From Talinum fruticosum (Eukaryota; Streptophyta; Magnoliopsida; Caryophyllales; Talinaceae): 64,000 bases of DNA. Below the pieces are notes generated by a model. It ran no database searches and was not told where the DNA came from. It saw only the letters and a program-made list of their open reading frames with translations. Both the position numbers and the translations under genes were made by a program. The DNA is taken from positions 6,080,001 to 6,144,000 of the forward strand of contig JAITYX010000004.1 in the NCBI GenBank assembly GCA_021018815.1, given 5' to 3'. Positions 24,017 through 36,367 of this stretch are shown piece after piece (the first letter of the stretch is position 1; the number at the start of each line of letters is the position of its first letter).

Positions 24017-24120
24017 CAACGTTCAACCAGAAGTTCAGACTGACTTAACATACTGTAACATCGCCCCTCAACGTTCAACCAGAAGTTCAGACTGCCTTAA
24101 CATACTGTAACATCGCCCCT
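24017..24120. repeat. 52-bp tandem duplication
   Basis: Units 24017-24068 and 24069-24120 differ at one position (GACTGACTT versus GACTGCCTT), and a five-base partial third copy follows. It lies in the probable 3'UTR of the SR protein gene. Confidence 0.95.
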
Positions 24121-24354
24121 CAACGGGTGGAAGAACAGCCGCAACCAGCTGCCTACAAGAGACCAGTAAAAGCCCACATTGAGTAGAGGAGAAACATCAC
24201 TGCATGAGAAACACAAACAGGACAACAACAGCATGATCCCTTGTGGATCCCGCTGAGGACTTGCCCTCCAAACTATATAGTATATGTTGTATATATAAAC
24301 AAAAGATAACGCAGTTGTTCCTAGTGAAGCCTCAAACAAATGGCTTACCTAGTA

Positions 24355-26885
24355 CTAGCGAGGTGAACCAGATCTTGACCTTGACCTCGACCTAGATCTC
24401 GACCTTGACTTCGAGGGTGACCTTGACCTTGACCTTGACTTAGATTTTTCTCTGCATGACCCAAACAAGAAAAAGGGTCAACAAGTTGCTAGAAGATAAT
24501 TGGAAAGCCATATACAAAATAAGAGTACCTGTCAGGCTTCTTCACAGGTGAGGCAGACCTTGATTTGGATGGCGATCTTGATACTGATCGTTCCGCTGAT
24601 TTGCTGAAGCAACAGACCAATGTATCAGTAGGAATGCTAAAGAGGAAGCCAAGGCAACGCCATTCCTCATCATTTTTCTATTTTTGGTTTCTTTTTTCGG
24701 GGTGGGGGCGCATTACTACCTTCTAGCCCTTCTTGGAGTCCTGCTCCTGCTGCGGCTCCTACTACGGCTCCTAGTTGGACTCCCTTCATACTTCTTCACC
24801 TGCAAAAACACACAACCAGGTCCTTTAAGCCAAAGCCTAGAATAACCCACTACAACACAATCCAAGATTTGTGATACAGACTAAGAAATAAGCTCTAGCA
24901 CGAACAACAATTTGGGAAACGCCCAAAAAACAAAAACCAAAACATCAACATGCATTTTTCAAAAACGATGTGACAACGTTTAGCACATAAATAAATTGAA
25001 AAAAGAAACTGAATCAATTTATCAGCATAACACTACTACACATTTGTACGTTTCGATGTTAGTTGACAGAGTGTAGTAACTTGTGTTTGGATGTGAAAGA
25101 TTACAAACTAATCCCAGCATCAATCTCTTACAAATCTCAGATAACAAAAATAGTAAAAGCCATGACCATATGCAGCGTGCTTAAAACATGTTGAAGAATA
25201 TCCAAAGAATGTTGGTATCATACACATGGAGACTCATGCTAAGTTGTTAACTGCATCTATGGTTCTTAGATTATACAAACTACTATGCTCTGATTTTAAG
25301 AATAACTGTAATGTAAACATGCAAAGTAGAATAATTTTTCAACAAATATAGACAAAATCAAGGTACATCAATGCCCTATAACTGAAGAGTTGTCTCAGAA
25401 CAGGTGCCTTACTCGAATATAAGACTTAGCCCAAGGGTTTTTAAATTCAGTATCGTCAAGCTTCCGGATCTACAAAAGGAGTCAATCCATCACCAAAATG
25501 ATAATCATGTTATAGGAATGCATAAGAAAGCAAACGCATGGATCAACCAGAAGCACTTACAGCATATTTCATATCTTCATAATTGGTATAGTCAACTAAA
25601 CCAAAAGTTCCTGTATGCAATATTAAATTTCACTAAAAAGCCAGCCACAAACTCAGACTGTAATTCAATACAAGCACCAATAGCAGCATCAGTAGACATG
25701 TCAAGCAACATACCTTCACTATCACGAGAAACTTCAGCAAAGCAAACATCACCAGCTTTGCGCATGTGATCCTGAAATTGCACACAGGGTGAAGATGATT
25801 ACATGGTCTCAATGACGCTGGACAGGTTATCAATAAAACACACACACCTTCAAATCCTGCCACGACGCTGATGATGGAAGCCCACGAACAACGACTGCCA
25901 AAAGCAGATACAAATTGCATTCAGCAGTTGCATTTTACCCATACAATAAAACACACAAAAAAACATATAGAGACCTCGAAACTCAGTACGGCGTGATGCA
26001 CCATAACGCCCTCCTCCACCACGACGATCGCTAGCCGATGATGAACCTCGACCGCCATGTGCAAGCTCAACCTAAAGACATCAAAGCCTAAAGCAAGGAA
26101 CAAAAAATGGAGGAACTTAAAACAAACATGTGTGGATGCTTGTATTACCCTTAGACGACAGCCATCAAAGTTGTAACCATCACGTCCTCTGATAGCATCA
26201 TCCGCATCTCGAGCACTCTCAAACTATTAATTCAGAAAACATAGCTAAGGACCCAAGCATGATTACAATCAACAGTATGAAAGAAAAACCAAAGTTTTAA
26301 AGGGTTACCTCAACAAAACAATAACAAGGAGGTCGGGGTGGAAGCTTCAATTCAATATCCAAGATACGACCATACTGCACCAAGCAATCAAACTAATGTT
26401 ATGCAAGCAGGCTATCATAGGCTTAGTTTTAACTAATTGGAGGAATATGCATCAATCTCATTCACCAAGTTGAATCCCTCATTACATCCAACAGACAGAA
26501 TAATAACATTGATCACTCAGCAGTCATTACGACTCCAGGAACAAGCCCCCCAAAAAAACACATAAAAAGAGAGTAATAAATGCATGCCACACAATTTCAT
26601 GGAGACTTGTAAACATGAAACTGAAGCATTTAGCATTCCTAAAACTAGATCCATAGACATGAAGCAAGTTTGACCAAAGAAACTCCTAAATTTTGCTGCT
26701 AATAACACCATACTATACTAGTGACAGCTCAGGGAGACAAATCTTATTACACATGATAAATCTAAACAAAGTGTGCATGCAGAAGCCAGAGCTCAAACCT
26801 TGTAGAAGAGATCTTCAATTTCACTCTCTTTGATATCTGAAGGTAAGTTACCAACATAGATGGTACGAGAGAAACGGCTACTCAT
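24355..26885 (-). CDS. SR splicing factor, SF2/ASF class (SR30/SR34 type)
   Basis: Nuclear splicing regulator that binds exonic enhancers and helps choose splice sites. Eleven coding exons (minus): 26885-26799, 26374-26309, 26223-26149, 26071-25975, 25894-25848, 25771-25714, 25610-25561, 25469-25413, 24799-24720, 24603-24529 and 24451-24355. Phases agree and the product is 262 aa. RRM1 (about 8-80) has TIYVGNLP and CYCFVEFE. A Gly/Arg/Ser linker [16 protein letters not shown] follows. The second, pseudo-RRM has the signature SWQDLKDH at 119-126. The C-terminal RS domain (about 185-262) alternates Arg-Ser and Ser-Pro and ends GSPR. SWQDLKDH defines the SR30/SR34 subfamily; the exact member cannot be chosen. 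The 613-bp intron before the RS exons is where plant homologs are known to be alternatively spliced. Confidence 0.95.
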
Positions 26886-29215
26886 CTTTAAAACAGCAAA
26901 GGTACCTTGCAGAAAGGTTTTCTGCAGACACAAATGTAATTATGTGAGTAAAAAGGTAATGTTTCATAATGGTAAAGAAAGTCATAATTCTACCAACCCC
27001 TGGATTTTCATTTTTATGTAGTTAATATCACAATAACTGAATCGAGACAAGACCAAAACTATGAAGCAAACCAAGAGAGCAATCCTTGAGGTGAGCGATG
27101 CTCCTGAAGCTCCATAGCTCATATGCTCCAAGATGCTCCAAAGCTATTATATATTTGATATATTATTTGGTCGCCAATGCTTTCTCAAGTTTTTGCAGAA
27201 GTATAGCTCTCCAAAGAATGAGCAAGAACCTCCATTTATTTTTATAATCCCATAAGTCCACCCAGTTCTCTCCCATTCCCTCTCTACATGCCTATGTATG
27301 ATTCCAAAGCTCATATTTGTCCAAGCGCTTGTCATCTACCATAAAGAAAGCATATGCGTCATGAGATGGCAAGATTAGAACATATCTATGCATTTTCCTC
27401 ATTCAGATTTTTGCAATTGCATCATGAGAAAACCCAGTTAAAAAAAAAGGAGCACAAAACCTGATTTTTATATCTCCGCTTCTCATAATTTCTCATCGCC
27501 AGATTGCAAAACTAATATTAGGTTTGGAAGCACAGAAGTAGTGAAGTATAGAACAAGCGGATCACTAATTTCTTTTATTATGGTAACACAGAAGAAGAAC
27601 CATGGAAAATGAATATATGACACAAGTTTTGCTCACAGATAGACACCACGTAAGAGACAATACCCCATCTTAAACACAGGATATTTCTAATCATCTGAGC
27701 TTTTCTTTAAGAAAGTTTGTCGATAAGGTTGACAAGTTTGTTTAAAAGGAGGGACGTTAATGCCTCAAGAAAATGGATTTCTCAATGGCGAACTCACAAA
27801 GGAATAGAATGAGCGACAATTGAAAACAGAGGATTAACCTGTGAATCGCATGAACCATCCCAGACAACACAACAGCTCCTCCAAATTGTTAATTGTTTTG
27901 TAAGGTATGACAGAAAATATGAATATGAAACTACCAGTAAAGCTTCCGTGTTTCTTCAGCCATAACTTCAAAAAGACAATGCAAAAGAAGCAACACAAGA
28001 ATGCCTAGAGCATATATGAGACTATCAACAATACCACTGAAAAAGGTGAACCTCCTGCCAAGGAAGGTCTCAAAAAAAAAAAAGATTTCAATCCGTGGAA
28101 TATTTTTCTTATCTTTCATATTTATTTCCAGTTTCAGTTTCCCCTCTCCTTTCAGTTTTTTTTTGGGGTTTTGTTTTGCATTTTCAAAAAATGACATGGA
28201 AGTTCTATTGGAGAAAGCTAAAAGAGACCATTAAGCAAACCTAACAATAAACACATAACAAAGGAAGAAAATCACATGACTTCAAGCAAAGAAGCACATT
28301 AAACTATCCATCCAGGAGAGCAGGAGCAACAGACAAGGAAATCCACACAAATTATGATGCTTGATCAAGAAAGGAAAAGCAGATGACCACAACTACTAGC
28401 AACATGAAGAAAATCACATCCAATTTTCAAGCAAAAAACTACATTAATTCAACTATCTGAGTCCAGGAGAGACAGACGAGGAACTCTCAACAAACAACAA
28501 AAATTGATCAATAGAGGGCCAGGGGGAGTAGTTCCTGGATTCTCAATATGATTTCCTTCAATTCTATCAAAGCCACAGCAGCAGGGCAAAATGGATTGCA
28601 TCAAAGCAATCATGTCAATTACAAGTTCAATTACTCCGCTCCCCATCTCCGCCTGAATTGCTCTTAGATTTTGGGACCCCTTCCCTCTACTTAGGAATTC
28701 AGGAGTACAGCAAAAAACGTATTACCTAGTCTACAGTTAGCTCATGTGAACTTACAGCATCAGTTATATTCCCATAAAAATGAGACTGCGGCTGCCCTAA
28801 GGGGAACAATAAGAGGGTCGCTGGTAATTCTTCCTGACGCAAGGGAAATCGAACACAAAAGCTATAATCTACAAAACAGAAATATCGATCCAACCAAGTT
28901 CTACAACCGTTTAGTCCCGAAGAACGAATCTGTTACCCCATGAAATTCCCCTTGTCGATTTCCGGTTCGCACACGGAGCGGAAACGCGAAAAGTGGGGAC
29001 AAATTCAAAGAAGCGCAGAAAAAAAAAAACCCTAATGTGCGAAATGCAAATACACAGAATGGAAGAAATTACCAGAGAAGACGAGGAGCTCTTGTGCAGG
29101 GAAGAGAAACCCCAACGCCTGGCTCCCAGGACAGCAGCGATTCACTCGAGGTGGAGAAAGATTGAGTGGTTCAGCAATCAGCAGCCACGGTTCTCGATTC
29201 CGCCCTAATTCCTAA
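26886..29215 (-). other. 5'UTR exon and 2.15-kb 5'UTR intron of the SR gene
   Basis: A leader exon ends at 29073 (donor CTTCTCTG|GTAATT) and the next exon begins at 26921 (acceptor CTGCAG), 36 nt before the ATG. The intron 26922-29072 has no gene I can support, though it contains scattered open frames and T-rich tracts. Long first introns in the leader are typical of plant SR genes. The upstream end of exon 1 near 29215 is an estimate. Confidence 0.6.
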
Positions 29216-30032
29216 ACCCAAATTAGGGTTTTTGGAAGTAAAATATAAATTGGGAGGATGGGATGGCGAGACTCTGGGGTTGAATTTGAAGCCAAGCCCG
29301 AATTTATAAATGAATATTCACTTCACTTGCACATGCGTAGCACGTGACCAACAAAATTACAATTCATTGGGTTAAAACTCAAAAATTGGTAGTTTTCCTA
29401 AAATTATGTTCAAACTTTAATTTCCATTACCACAGGAAAAAATTCGTCTCATTTAAATACTATTAGTCTTATGCTTCTTTTTGATACGAAAAAGAAAAAA
29501 AAAAAAGAAGGAATTTTTAGGTTACATAAGTTCGAATATAGGAAAGGTAATCGTATTTTTGTGTTTTGCTAATTTTGAAGAGTTTATAGATACGAGAACT
29601 CGTCTGTATAATATTAACCCTTCAAATTTGAAGTTGTCAAGAATTTTACAGGAACATCCATTTAGCAACCTTTGATTATTTAGCTTGTGATGCTAATATT
29701 TTTAGGGAAATGTAGAACACAAACAAGCAAAACCATAGTCTTGATAAGAGAACTGAAGATAATTTAATCACTCCAAACCTTTTATTGCATTCATCACACA
29801 TCAACAAAAGAAGAATGTCCTGAAATCTTACAAGTTTAAGGCTTTCTATAGTTGCCTTATTTATGACAGCCCCCACAGTACTACAAGTTATTAATCAGGC
29901 AAAGCCTATCAGTATGCATCATATACTGAACTTACACATCCATTGATTTCTTGTTTCGAGGCGAGTTTGATCATTCTATTCTGTCTCTGGTTGATATGCC
30001 AGGGGCAATTTCTGGGTATGAAATGACCAACT
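29216..30032. other. Intergenic: SR promoter and GBSS 3'UTR
   Basis: A perfect CACGTG (G-box core) near 29340-29346 lies upstream of the SR leader. The region 29700-30032 is probably the 3'UTR of the starch synthase gene. No other gene seen. Confidence 0.45.
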
Positions 30033-32690
30033 TCAAGGAGTAGCTACATTCTCCTTAGCAAGGGGAATAGGTTCTACCCCTTCGAACCCCTGTTCGCTCC
30101 CTTTAACCTCAAGGCTGAGTAGCAAATCCTCCCAATGCTTGGCCGGCTCTTTCCATGAGAAATCTTGAGCCATACAATTCAAGATCATTTCTTTCAAGAG
30201 AGGGGTGCCATAATTTGCTACTGCCCTCCTCACCGCTGTGGCTGTGGCTGCCACATCATCGGGATCAAGTTCTTCACACTGGAAATGACCAAGTACAATT
30301 TCATCAGAAGAAAATGCAGGGTTATGTAAGGTGAGTTTTTGAGACTGGGTAATGTGATCATACCTCTGCACTAAAGCGGCCCATGTGGAACCCTGTGTAA
30401 CCTTCTTTCACAGTATCAACAAGGCCTCCAGTTGAAGCCACAATGGGCACTGTTCCATAGCGCATTGCATAAAGCTGAATGAGCCCACATGGCTCAAATC
30501 TGCTGGGAACCAACATGTAATCACACCCGGCTATGATCATGTGAGCCAATGGCACATTAAATTTTGCGATCCCTCTTGCCTTCTCCGGGTAAAGGATCTC
30601 CAGTTCTTCAATCTGTTTCTCCATTTCTGTCTTTCCTGTCCCCTATAAGTTTCAGTCAAAAGATAGAGAGAACTCCAAATTCAGTAACATAAGCTATGCA
30701 GAGGGATGAAAGCTAGGTATGATAAGAAAAAGTATCACTTACAAGAACAATTATCTGGACATTCTCGCTGATGATATGAGGGATTGCTTCAGCAAGAATG
30801 TCAGAGCCTTTCTGCTCTTCGAGCCTGCCGATGAAGCCTATGACCGGGATATTTCTATCCACAGGCAGCCCCACTTCTGCCTGGAGGGCTTCCTTTATGA
30901 GAGGCTTCGCATTCAACACCTGATTAAGGGGGAAAAAAAGGTCCACCGTAAATAATATTACCCAACTATCATTGTAATACTACATGTGAACTGATTATTT
31001 TAAGTTGTCAATTACAGACACTTACAGTTGTTTCATCGTAGTTCACACCTATGTATTTATCATTGGACGGGTCCCATTCTTGCACATCCATGCCATTGAC
31101 AATGCCAGTGACTCCAGTCATCCTGACAATGTTATCAAGCTCCACACCTCTCTCAACACCCGACATAAGCTCCTCAGCATAGAAAGGGCTGACAGTGACA
31201 ACACGGTCTGATTCTATAATACCTGCTTTCATCCAGTTAATTTTCCTGCCCTTGACCGGCTTATTATACCCATCGATGAAATCAAAGGATCCCCTGAGCT
31301 CATCTGGAAGGTTGAGAAGGGAATAGTCGGTGAAGCTGAATCTTCCTTGGTAGACAATGTTGTGAATGCAGAAAGCAACCTTTGCATTCGTGTACATGCC
31401 CCTCGCTTTGTACATGCTCTTCAGGTAGCAGGGAAGTAGGGCAGTGTGCCAATCATTGGCGACAAAGACAACATCTTCCCCTGCATTCAGAATGATCAAG
31501 GAGACAAAAAAGTCATTTGGGTGTTCTTTTAGAGGAAAAAGATATGGAATTGAGAAAACATATATATGTAAGATTGCAAACCGTATGGTCCAGAGAAGTT
31601 GCTGCTGTTGTTGAGATTAAGAACCCTCGGTGCCTCCAGTGCAGCCTACATGTTCGTAACATACAGGATACATGGTTTTGTGTTTGTCTTTCAAAAACCC
31701 AAAAACTGTAAAAATGAAAGTTGTCTGATTATTATGGATGGTTGTTGTTACCTGGCATAATAAGCTGAATCGAAGTTGGTTGTCTTGATAGTCTTGTCCA
31801 GCCATCGGACCATAAAGCTTTGATCCGGTTTTCCCCCATACCTGAACACATTTCGGATTAACCATGATCAGGCCTTATGTAAATTATACAAAACAAACCC
31901 AAAATACAAAGCAAAGGGTTCTTATTTTTAACAATGATAAGTGTATATTATGGATCATGGAGATGAATACCCTTTCAAGGAAAAGTGGGTGGTCGATGAA
32001 AACACGATCAACACCTCGCTTGTAACAGTGGAAGAATCTCACTTGCTCAATTCTATCTCCAACTTTCACCTGCAATGCAAATATCAGATTAAATACATGC
32101 ATGAATGAGGCGATAAATCCAACAATAACAATAACAACGACATCGATCCAGGGGAGGTTCAGAAATTACCTCAGCTACCACATTGGTGTCCCATCCATCT
32201 TTGTACTGATCATACCTTGGAGCCACTGTCATAACCCGATGTCCATTTGCCTGGGACCCCCAGAAAACGGCAAATAAACAATCATAATTAGAGTGAAGAA
32301 TCGAGATTGGGCCTTGTTTGTAGGCCTGACCCAAAAAAAATGCATGGGCTAATTAATTACCGCGAGTGCAGGAGGAAGGCCGCCAAGAACATCACCAAGA
32401 CCACCAGTTTTACTCCAAGGGGCGACCTCAGCAGCCACGAACACCAGCCTCATGCCGCTTCCACATCTTATAACGACGCCAGCTGGGGCGGCAGCTGGGG
32501 AGGTCGTCCTCCGCAGCTTGACGGTGAGAGGCTTCGCATTGGCTCCTACATTGTTCCCTTGCCGAAGCCCGACATGAGATGTTTTCAAGTGATTCTTGAG
32601 CCCATTTTGCACCATTTTCACCTTAGCATCCGACTCCGACCCCATGATGACTCCATGAGACACCAACTGAGATGGCGTTATCGCGGCCAT
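30033..32690 (-). CDS. GBSSI: Granule-bound starch synthase I (waxy), plastid
   Basis: Glycosyltransferase family 5 enzyme that elongates amylose from ADP-glucose while bound to starch granules. Nine coding exons (minus): 32690-32361, 32250-32170, 32069-31971, 31841-31752, 31645-31582, 31480-31026, 30919-30743, 30642-30364 and 30278-30033. All phases fit, giving 606 aa, the usual GBSSI length. The transit peptide ends near residue 77 (VVIRC|GSGM). The ADP-glucose loop KTGGLGDV is at 94-101 and the second substrate motif STGGLVDTV at 502-510. [20 protein letters not shown] and [13 protein letters not shown] are further family blocks. The absence of the long N-terminal extension of soluble synthases, together with the GBSS-type C-terminus, supports GBSSI. 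A TATA box lies about 130 bp upstream. Confidence 0.97.
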
Positions 32691-32830
32691 TGATCGACGT
32701 TGATCTTAGCAATCAGATTGATTGTGAATGATTAATTAAGGGTAAAGAATGTTGTTAAGTGGGTAATTATGGTGATTAGAGAAAAGAGTGATAGGAAAGG
32801 GAGGGGGAGGAGTGTGATTTATAAGCCGGT
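32691..32830 (-). promoter_or_regulatory. GBSSI 5'UTR and TATA box
   Basis: On the minus strand a TATAAATC element lies near 32815-32825, about 130 bp before the ATG. No leader intron is needed to explain the sequence. Confidence 0.55.
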
Positions 32831-34343
32831 AATATCGCCATTTTTAAGTGTTTTTGTTTTAAGGGGTGAAAAAGTCAGAATTACGTGAATCCATGCTGGA
32901 AATCATGAGGACTTGGATTGATGTGGTACATTGGATTGATGAGAATCAATGGTCGGCAATATCTTAGATGGCGTTTGTAATTATTTTTCCTATTTTTGGA
33001 TTTTGTAGGGGACAAACATTCTCGTGTTAGAGTCAATGACTTGCATGGCGTCTTTTAAACGTCGGAAATCCGCATGACTCGATCTCCATGACTTCAATTT
33101 TCTCTGATTCTTCATTTCTTCTGGCAACCATGACGCAATTTTAGGTGACAGCCAAAAATAAAAAATTAAGTAGATTGGACGTAATCATTTAATACGGTTT
33201 ATCTTAAAGTTTAATAAAAGTTTTTAAAGATTATAATTCATTGACACCCTATAACTTTTAAGATACTTCTAAAATGTGTTTTGTATTTTTCTTCAATTCA
33301 CGAAATATATCTCCATTCATGGAAAAATTTATGTTATATTTCATTATTCTAACTTGTTAGATAAGTACTACACATTTATATAAAATAGTTTCATAAAAAG
33401 GCTTGTTAGATAATTCCGTAATCTCACTATAGTCTTTCAATTTGCAATGGTTGATATATTTTTTTCGTGTTTCTATGTTTTTAAATTTGAAGAACCCATA
33501 TTGCTTTGGCGATACATGGATTATTATATTGAAATACATATATATGCATGGACAGACATAGGAACGTATTTAATAGTTAACTTGTAAATGTTAGTTAGCT
33601 CAACTTATAAAATACCTCAAAATTGTATACATTTAAATTTTGCAACCAGTTTTATCGCCTTATTCACTTTTGGGAAAAAAAAAAAGAAGTAATATTTAAT
33701 GTGGTCTCATGCTTTGCAAGTATGAGATGAATAATTAAAATATTTAAGAGCCAGCGTCATGTTATGAGGACAAAACTCGAATTATGCAATTAATGGAAGT
33801 GCACTTGTACTGTATATTAAACGTTACATGTGCAATAAAAATAATTATAAAAAAAGAATAATAATAATAATAGTTTTATATACATATTTACATTATATAC
33901 ATTAAATTTCACCATTTGTTTTTAGTTTGATGGCGTAATTTTAAAAATTTGATCGAGTATTTATTTGCGAGAATAATTTTGGTTGCGGGGATTGTTCAAA
34001 GTTACATAAAAAAATTATTATTTATTTATGTTTTTTATTTATTTTTATTCGTATTTACTTATTGATGCTCTTTTTTACTAATCATTTATGTTCGTTTATA
34101 GTATATATACTATTTCTACTATTTTTTATTTAACTTGATATAAGCTAATGTAAAGAATAGGAGTACTTGTATGGTGAGAGATGTGTAACGTGGAGTATTA
34201 GGAGGTGATACAACATGGAAAATTGAAAATGACAGAGCATATTCATTGAATACTTTTATATTTATTATATACTAATCAATCATTAGTCAATGTCATTGTG
34301 TTGTTGTAGATTATTATTATTATTATTATTATTTAATATTATT
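32831..34343. other. Intergenic, very AT-rich
   Basis: No supported gene. Poly-A/T tracts and a (TTA)n run near 34312-34333. Confidence 0.5.
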
Positions 34344-34625
34344 ACTCTTTTTATTTCAAAATACACATCGTTTTAAGGTTATATGAAAATATCGATAAAA
34401 TATAAAATTCAGAATAAATTTTGTGTTAAAGGATCAAGTTGCCTCTATATTTCATTGAAAATAAAGAAAATTAATTAATAAAAAAGGAAGAGAAATAAGA
34501 TAATTAATAAGGATAAAATTAATAAACTAATAATTAATATATTATTAAAATTATAAAATAATAAATATTATGAAACGAAAAAAATTAATTAAAATAATAT
34601 ATTTTTAAAACGATGGGATTATTAT
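34344..34625. mobile_element. MITE-like element, copy 1
   Basis: Begins 'TTATTTCAAAATACACATCGTTTTAAGG' on the plus strand and ends with 'TTTTTAAAACGATGGGATTA', an imperfect inverted match. The interior phrase 'GATCAAGTTGCCTCTATATTTCATTGAAAATAAA' is shared with copies at 34905-35180 and (inverted) 60862-61072. No coding capacity. Ends are approximate. Confidence 0.6.
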
Positions 34626-34904
34626 TAATTCATTCTCTCCCGTGCGTCACGTTGTTCCGCCTTGTATGGATAAGCACGACAAATTGGCCAGATATTATTT
34701 CTTATTCCACTCTTTTTTATTATAATTAATATTTGGAATGCCCAAATTCCAGCGCCGAAAAATATTATAAAAAGACATTTCAGCATCTTTCCTGCGTGCC
34801 CAATTCCCTAATTAATGTGCCACATTTTGGGCATAAGAGAGAACAAAATCAATAATGCTCCACAACCAAATATAATTTATATATATATATTATAGGACAA
34901 CTCA

Positions 34905-35180
34905 GTATGATATATTTTATCTATTTTAAAATACTTGTTCTTTTAATATTATAAGAAAATATTAAAGAAACATAAAATTTATGAAAAGATCAAGTTGCTT
35001 CTACATTTCATTAAAAATGAAAAAAATTAATGAAAAAGGATAGAAAAAAAACTAACTATTGAGGACAAAATTGATAAACTAATCATTAATATTTCATTAT
35101 AATTGTAAACTAACATATATTGTGAAATGAAGAAAAAAAAAGTTAGTTAAAGTGACATGTATTTTGAAATGGAGAAAAAG
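34905..35180. mobile_element. MITE-like element, copy 2
   Basis: Left end 'TCTATTTTAAAATACTTGTTC' and right end 'GACATGTATTTTGAAATGGAG' form imperfect terminal inverted repeats. The interior 'AAGATCAAGTTGCTTCTACA' matches copy 1. It has the same orientation as copy 1, 560 bp away. Confidence 0.6.
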
Positions 35181-35629
35181 TTTTAAGAACTATCTTTATT
35201 CGTTCTTTTTTCAACCTCTTCTTCTCGAGAAAGAAGGTTCACAATTTGCGTAACTCAATCGATGAATGTTAATGACATCTAAACACATTCTATATATATT
35301 TGAACTTTTACTTTCGTTCTAAGAAACATCTAACTATGTCGTTATGTATAACATAATTTCATGTAAGAATATACTTGACGTTATTTCTTTTTTAATTTAA
35401 AACAACGTTGTGGTACACTTATTCATATAAATATCTAAAGATATTGTAAGTTGAGGAAAAAATCAATGGAATTAAAGTTGACCGCCTCAATCTCCAACTA
35501 GCATTCCAAAAAAGACCCAACCAATTACGCGTCAAATACTAACTTCCGACCAATTCAATAAAAATAAAAAAAAATTCAAAGGCGTAAATGAAATGAAATG
35601 AAAATAAGATAATTAAATCAAGAAAAAAT

Positions 35630-35890
35630 TCATTTCTTCCTTTCTGTCAATAATAAACCCTAATTTCTCCTTTTTTTATTTATTATTTTATTTATAAATA
35701 ATTATTCTCTCTTTATTTATAAGAGTCTCTCCATACGCTTTTTGAATGAGTGATAGTATTTTTCGCTTTTGAAGTGATCCTATCAATTTGTTTTCATATG
35801 TTTATGATTGTATGTGATTGAACTGTTGACTGATTATCAAATCGCTATGCAATGAATATTAATTGTTTAAATTGGTACTACTACAACAAA
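35630..35890. repeat. Dispersed repeat, copy 1 (other copy at 61888-62165)
   Basis: Both copies read, in order, 'ATAATTATTCT', 'GAGAGTCTCTC-ATAC', 'GAATGAGTG', 'TATGTG-TT-GA', 'TGATTGTCAT/TGATTATCAA' and 'GCATTAATT/ATATTAATT'. They have the same orientation and are moderately diverged. No coding capacity. The class is unknown. Confidence 0.55.
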
Positions 35891-35930
35891 AATAAAATAA
35901 AAAGAAAAAAGAAAAATCAATATCCAAGGT

Positions 35931-35953
35931 GGCATGGCATGGCATGGCATGGC
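35931..35953. repeat. (GGCAT)4 minisatellite
   Basis: Four exact GGCAT units plus GGC. Confidence 0.9.
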
Positions 35954-36052
35954 TGATTCCTATTTGCTTCGTAATAATCCTAATCCCTTCCCGAGTTTCC
36001 CGGCACCGCGGTTTCTAGATCTTTCCTTGCATTCATCTCCCATTCTCCCTCC

Positions 36053-36060
36053 TATATAAG
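36053..36060 (+). promoter_or_regulatory. TATA box of the small gene at 36140
   Basis: TATATAAG lies 80 bp upstream of the ATG, in a locally GC-richer stretch with CCCTCC. A well-placed plant core promoter. Confidence 0.6.
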
Positions 36061-36139
36061 CACCCCCAGACTCATCCCTATTTCCAACCCAGAAAACCAG
36101 AAAAAGAATCAAAGCTAAAGCGCGCTCTCTTTCTTCAAG

Positions 36140-36367
36140 ATGACGTCCTTCTTCACCTTCAATTTCTCTTCTTCTTTGAGTTCGGATCGAGAAGGTTCTT
36201 CGGCGCCGTCGGCGAGTGTAGGTTTGAAGAGAGACAATTTGCAGCAGAAGAAGAGCGCGAAACAGATTGATGATCAAAGTTGCGGGCGCCAGAGTATGAA
36301 GAAGAATCCGCGATTCGCTATCGAGTTTGATGGCGTCCATGCCTTTGAATTTGTTGTTCCTTATTAG
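36140..36367 (+). CDS. Small plant protein of unknown function, 75 aa
   Basis: Single-exon gene. The N-terminus is MTSFFTFNFSSSLSSD, followed by a hydrophilic Lys/Gln/Ser-rich middle. The C-terminus is KKNPRFAIEFDGVHAFEFVV followed by PY. A C-terminal 'RFA.EFDG...FE..V' pattern recurs, as far as I recall, in small stress-related plant proteins, but I cannot name a family with certainty. Supporting signs are a consensus TATA box 80 bp upstream, good base composition within an AT-rich surround, and a stop right after the motif. No signal peptide or membrane segment. It stands alone; the nearest genes are over 2.5 kb away. Confidence 0.6.
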   Translation: MTSFFTFNFSSSLSSDREGSSAPSASVGLKRDNLQQKKSAKQIDDQSCGRQSMKKNPRFAIEFDGVHAFEFVVPY

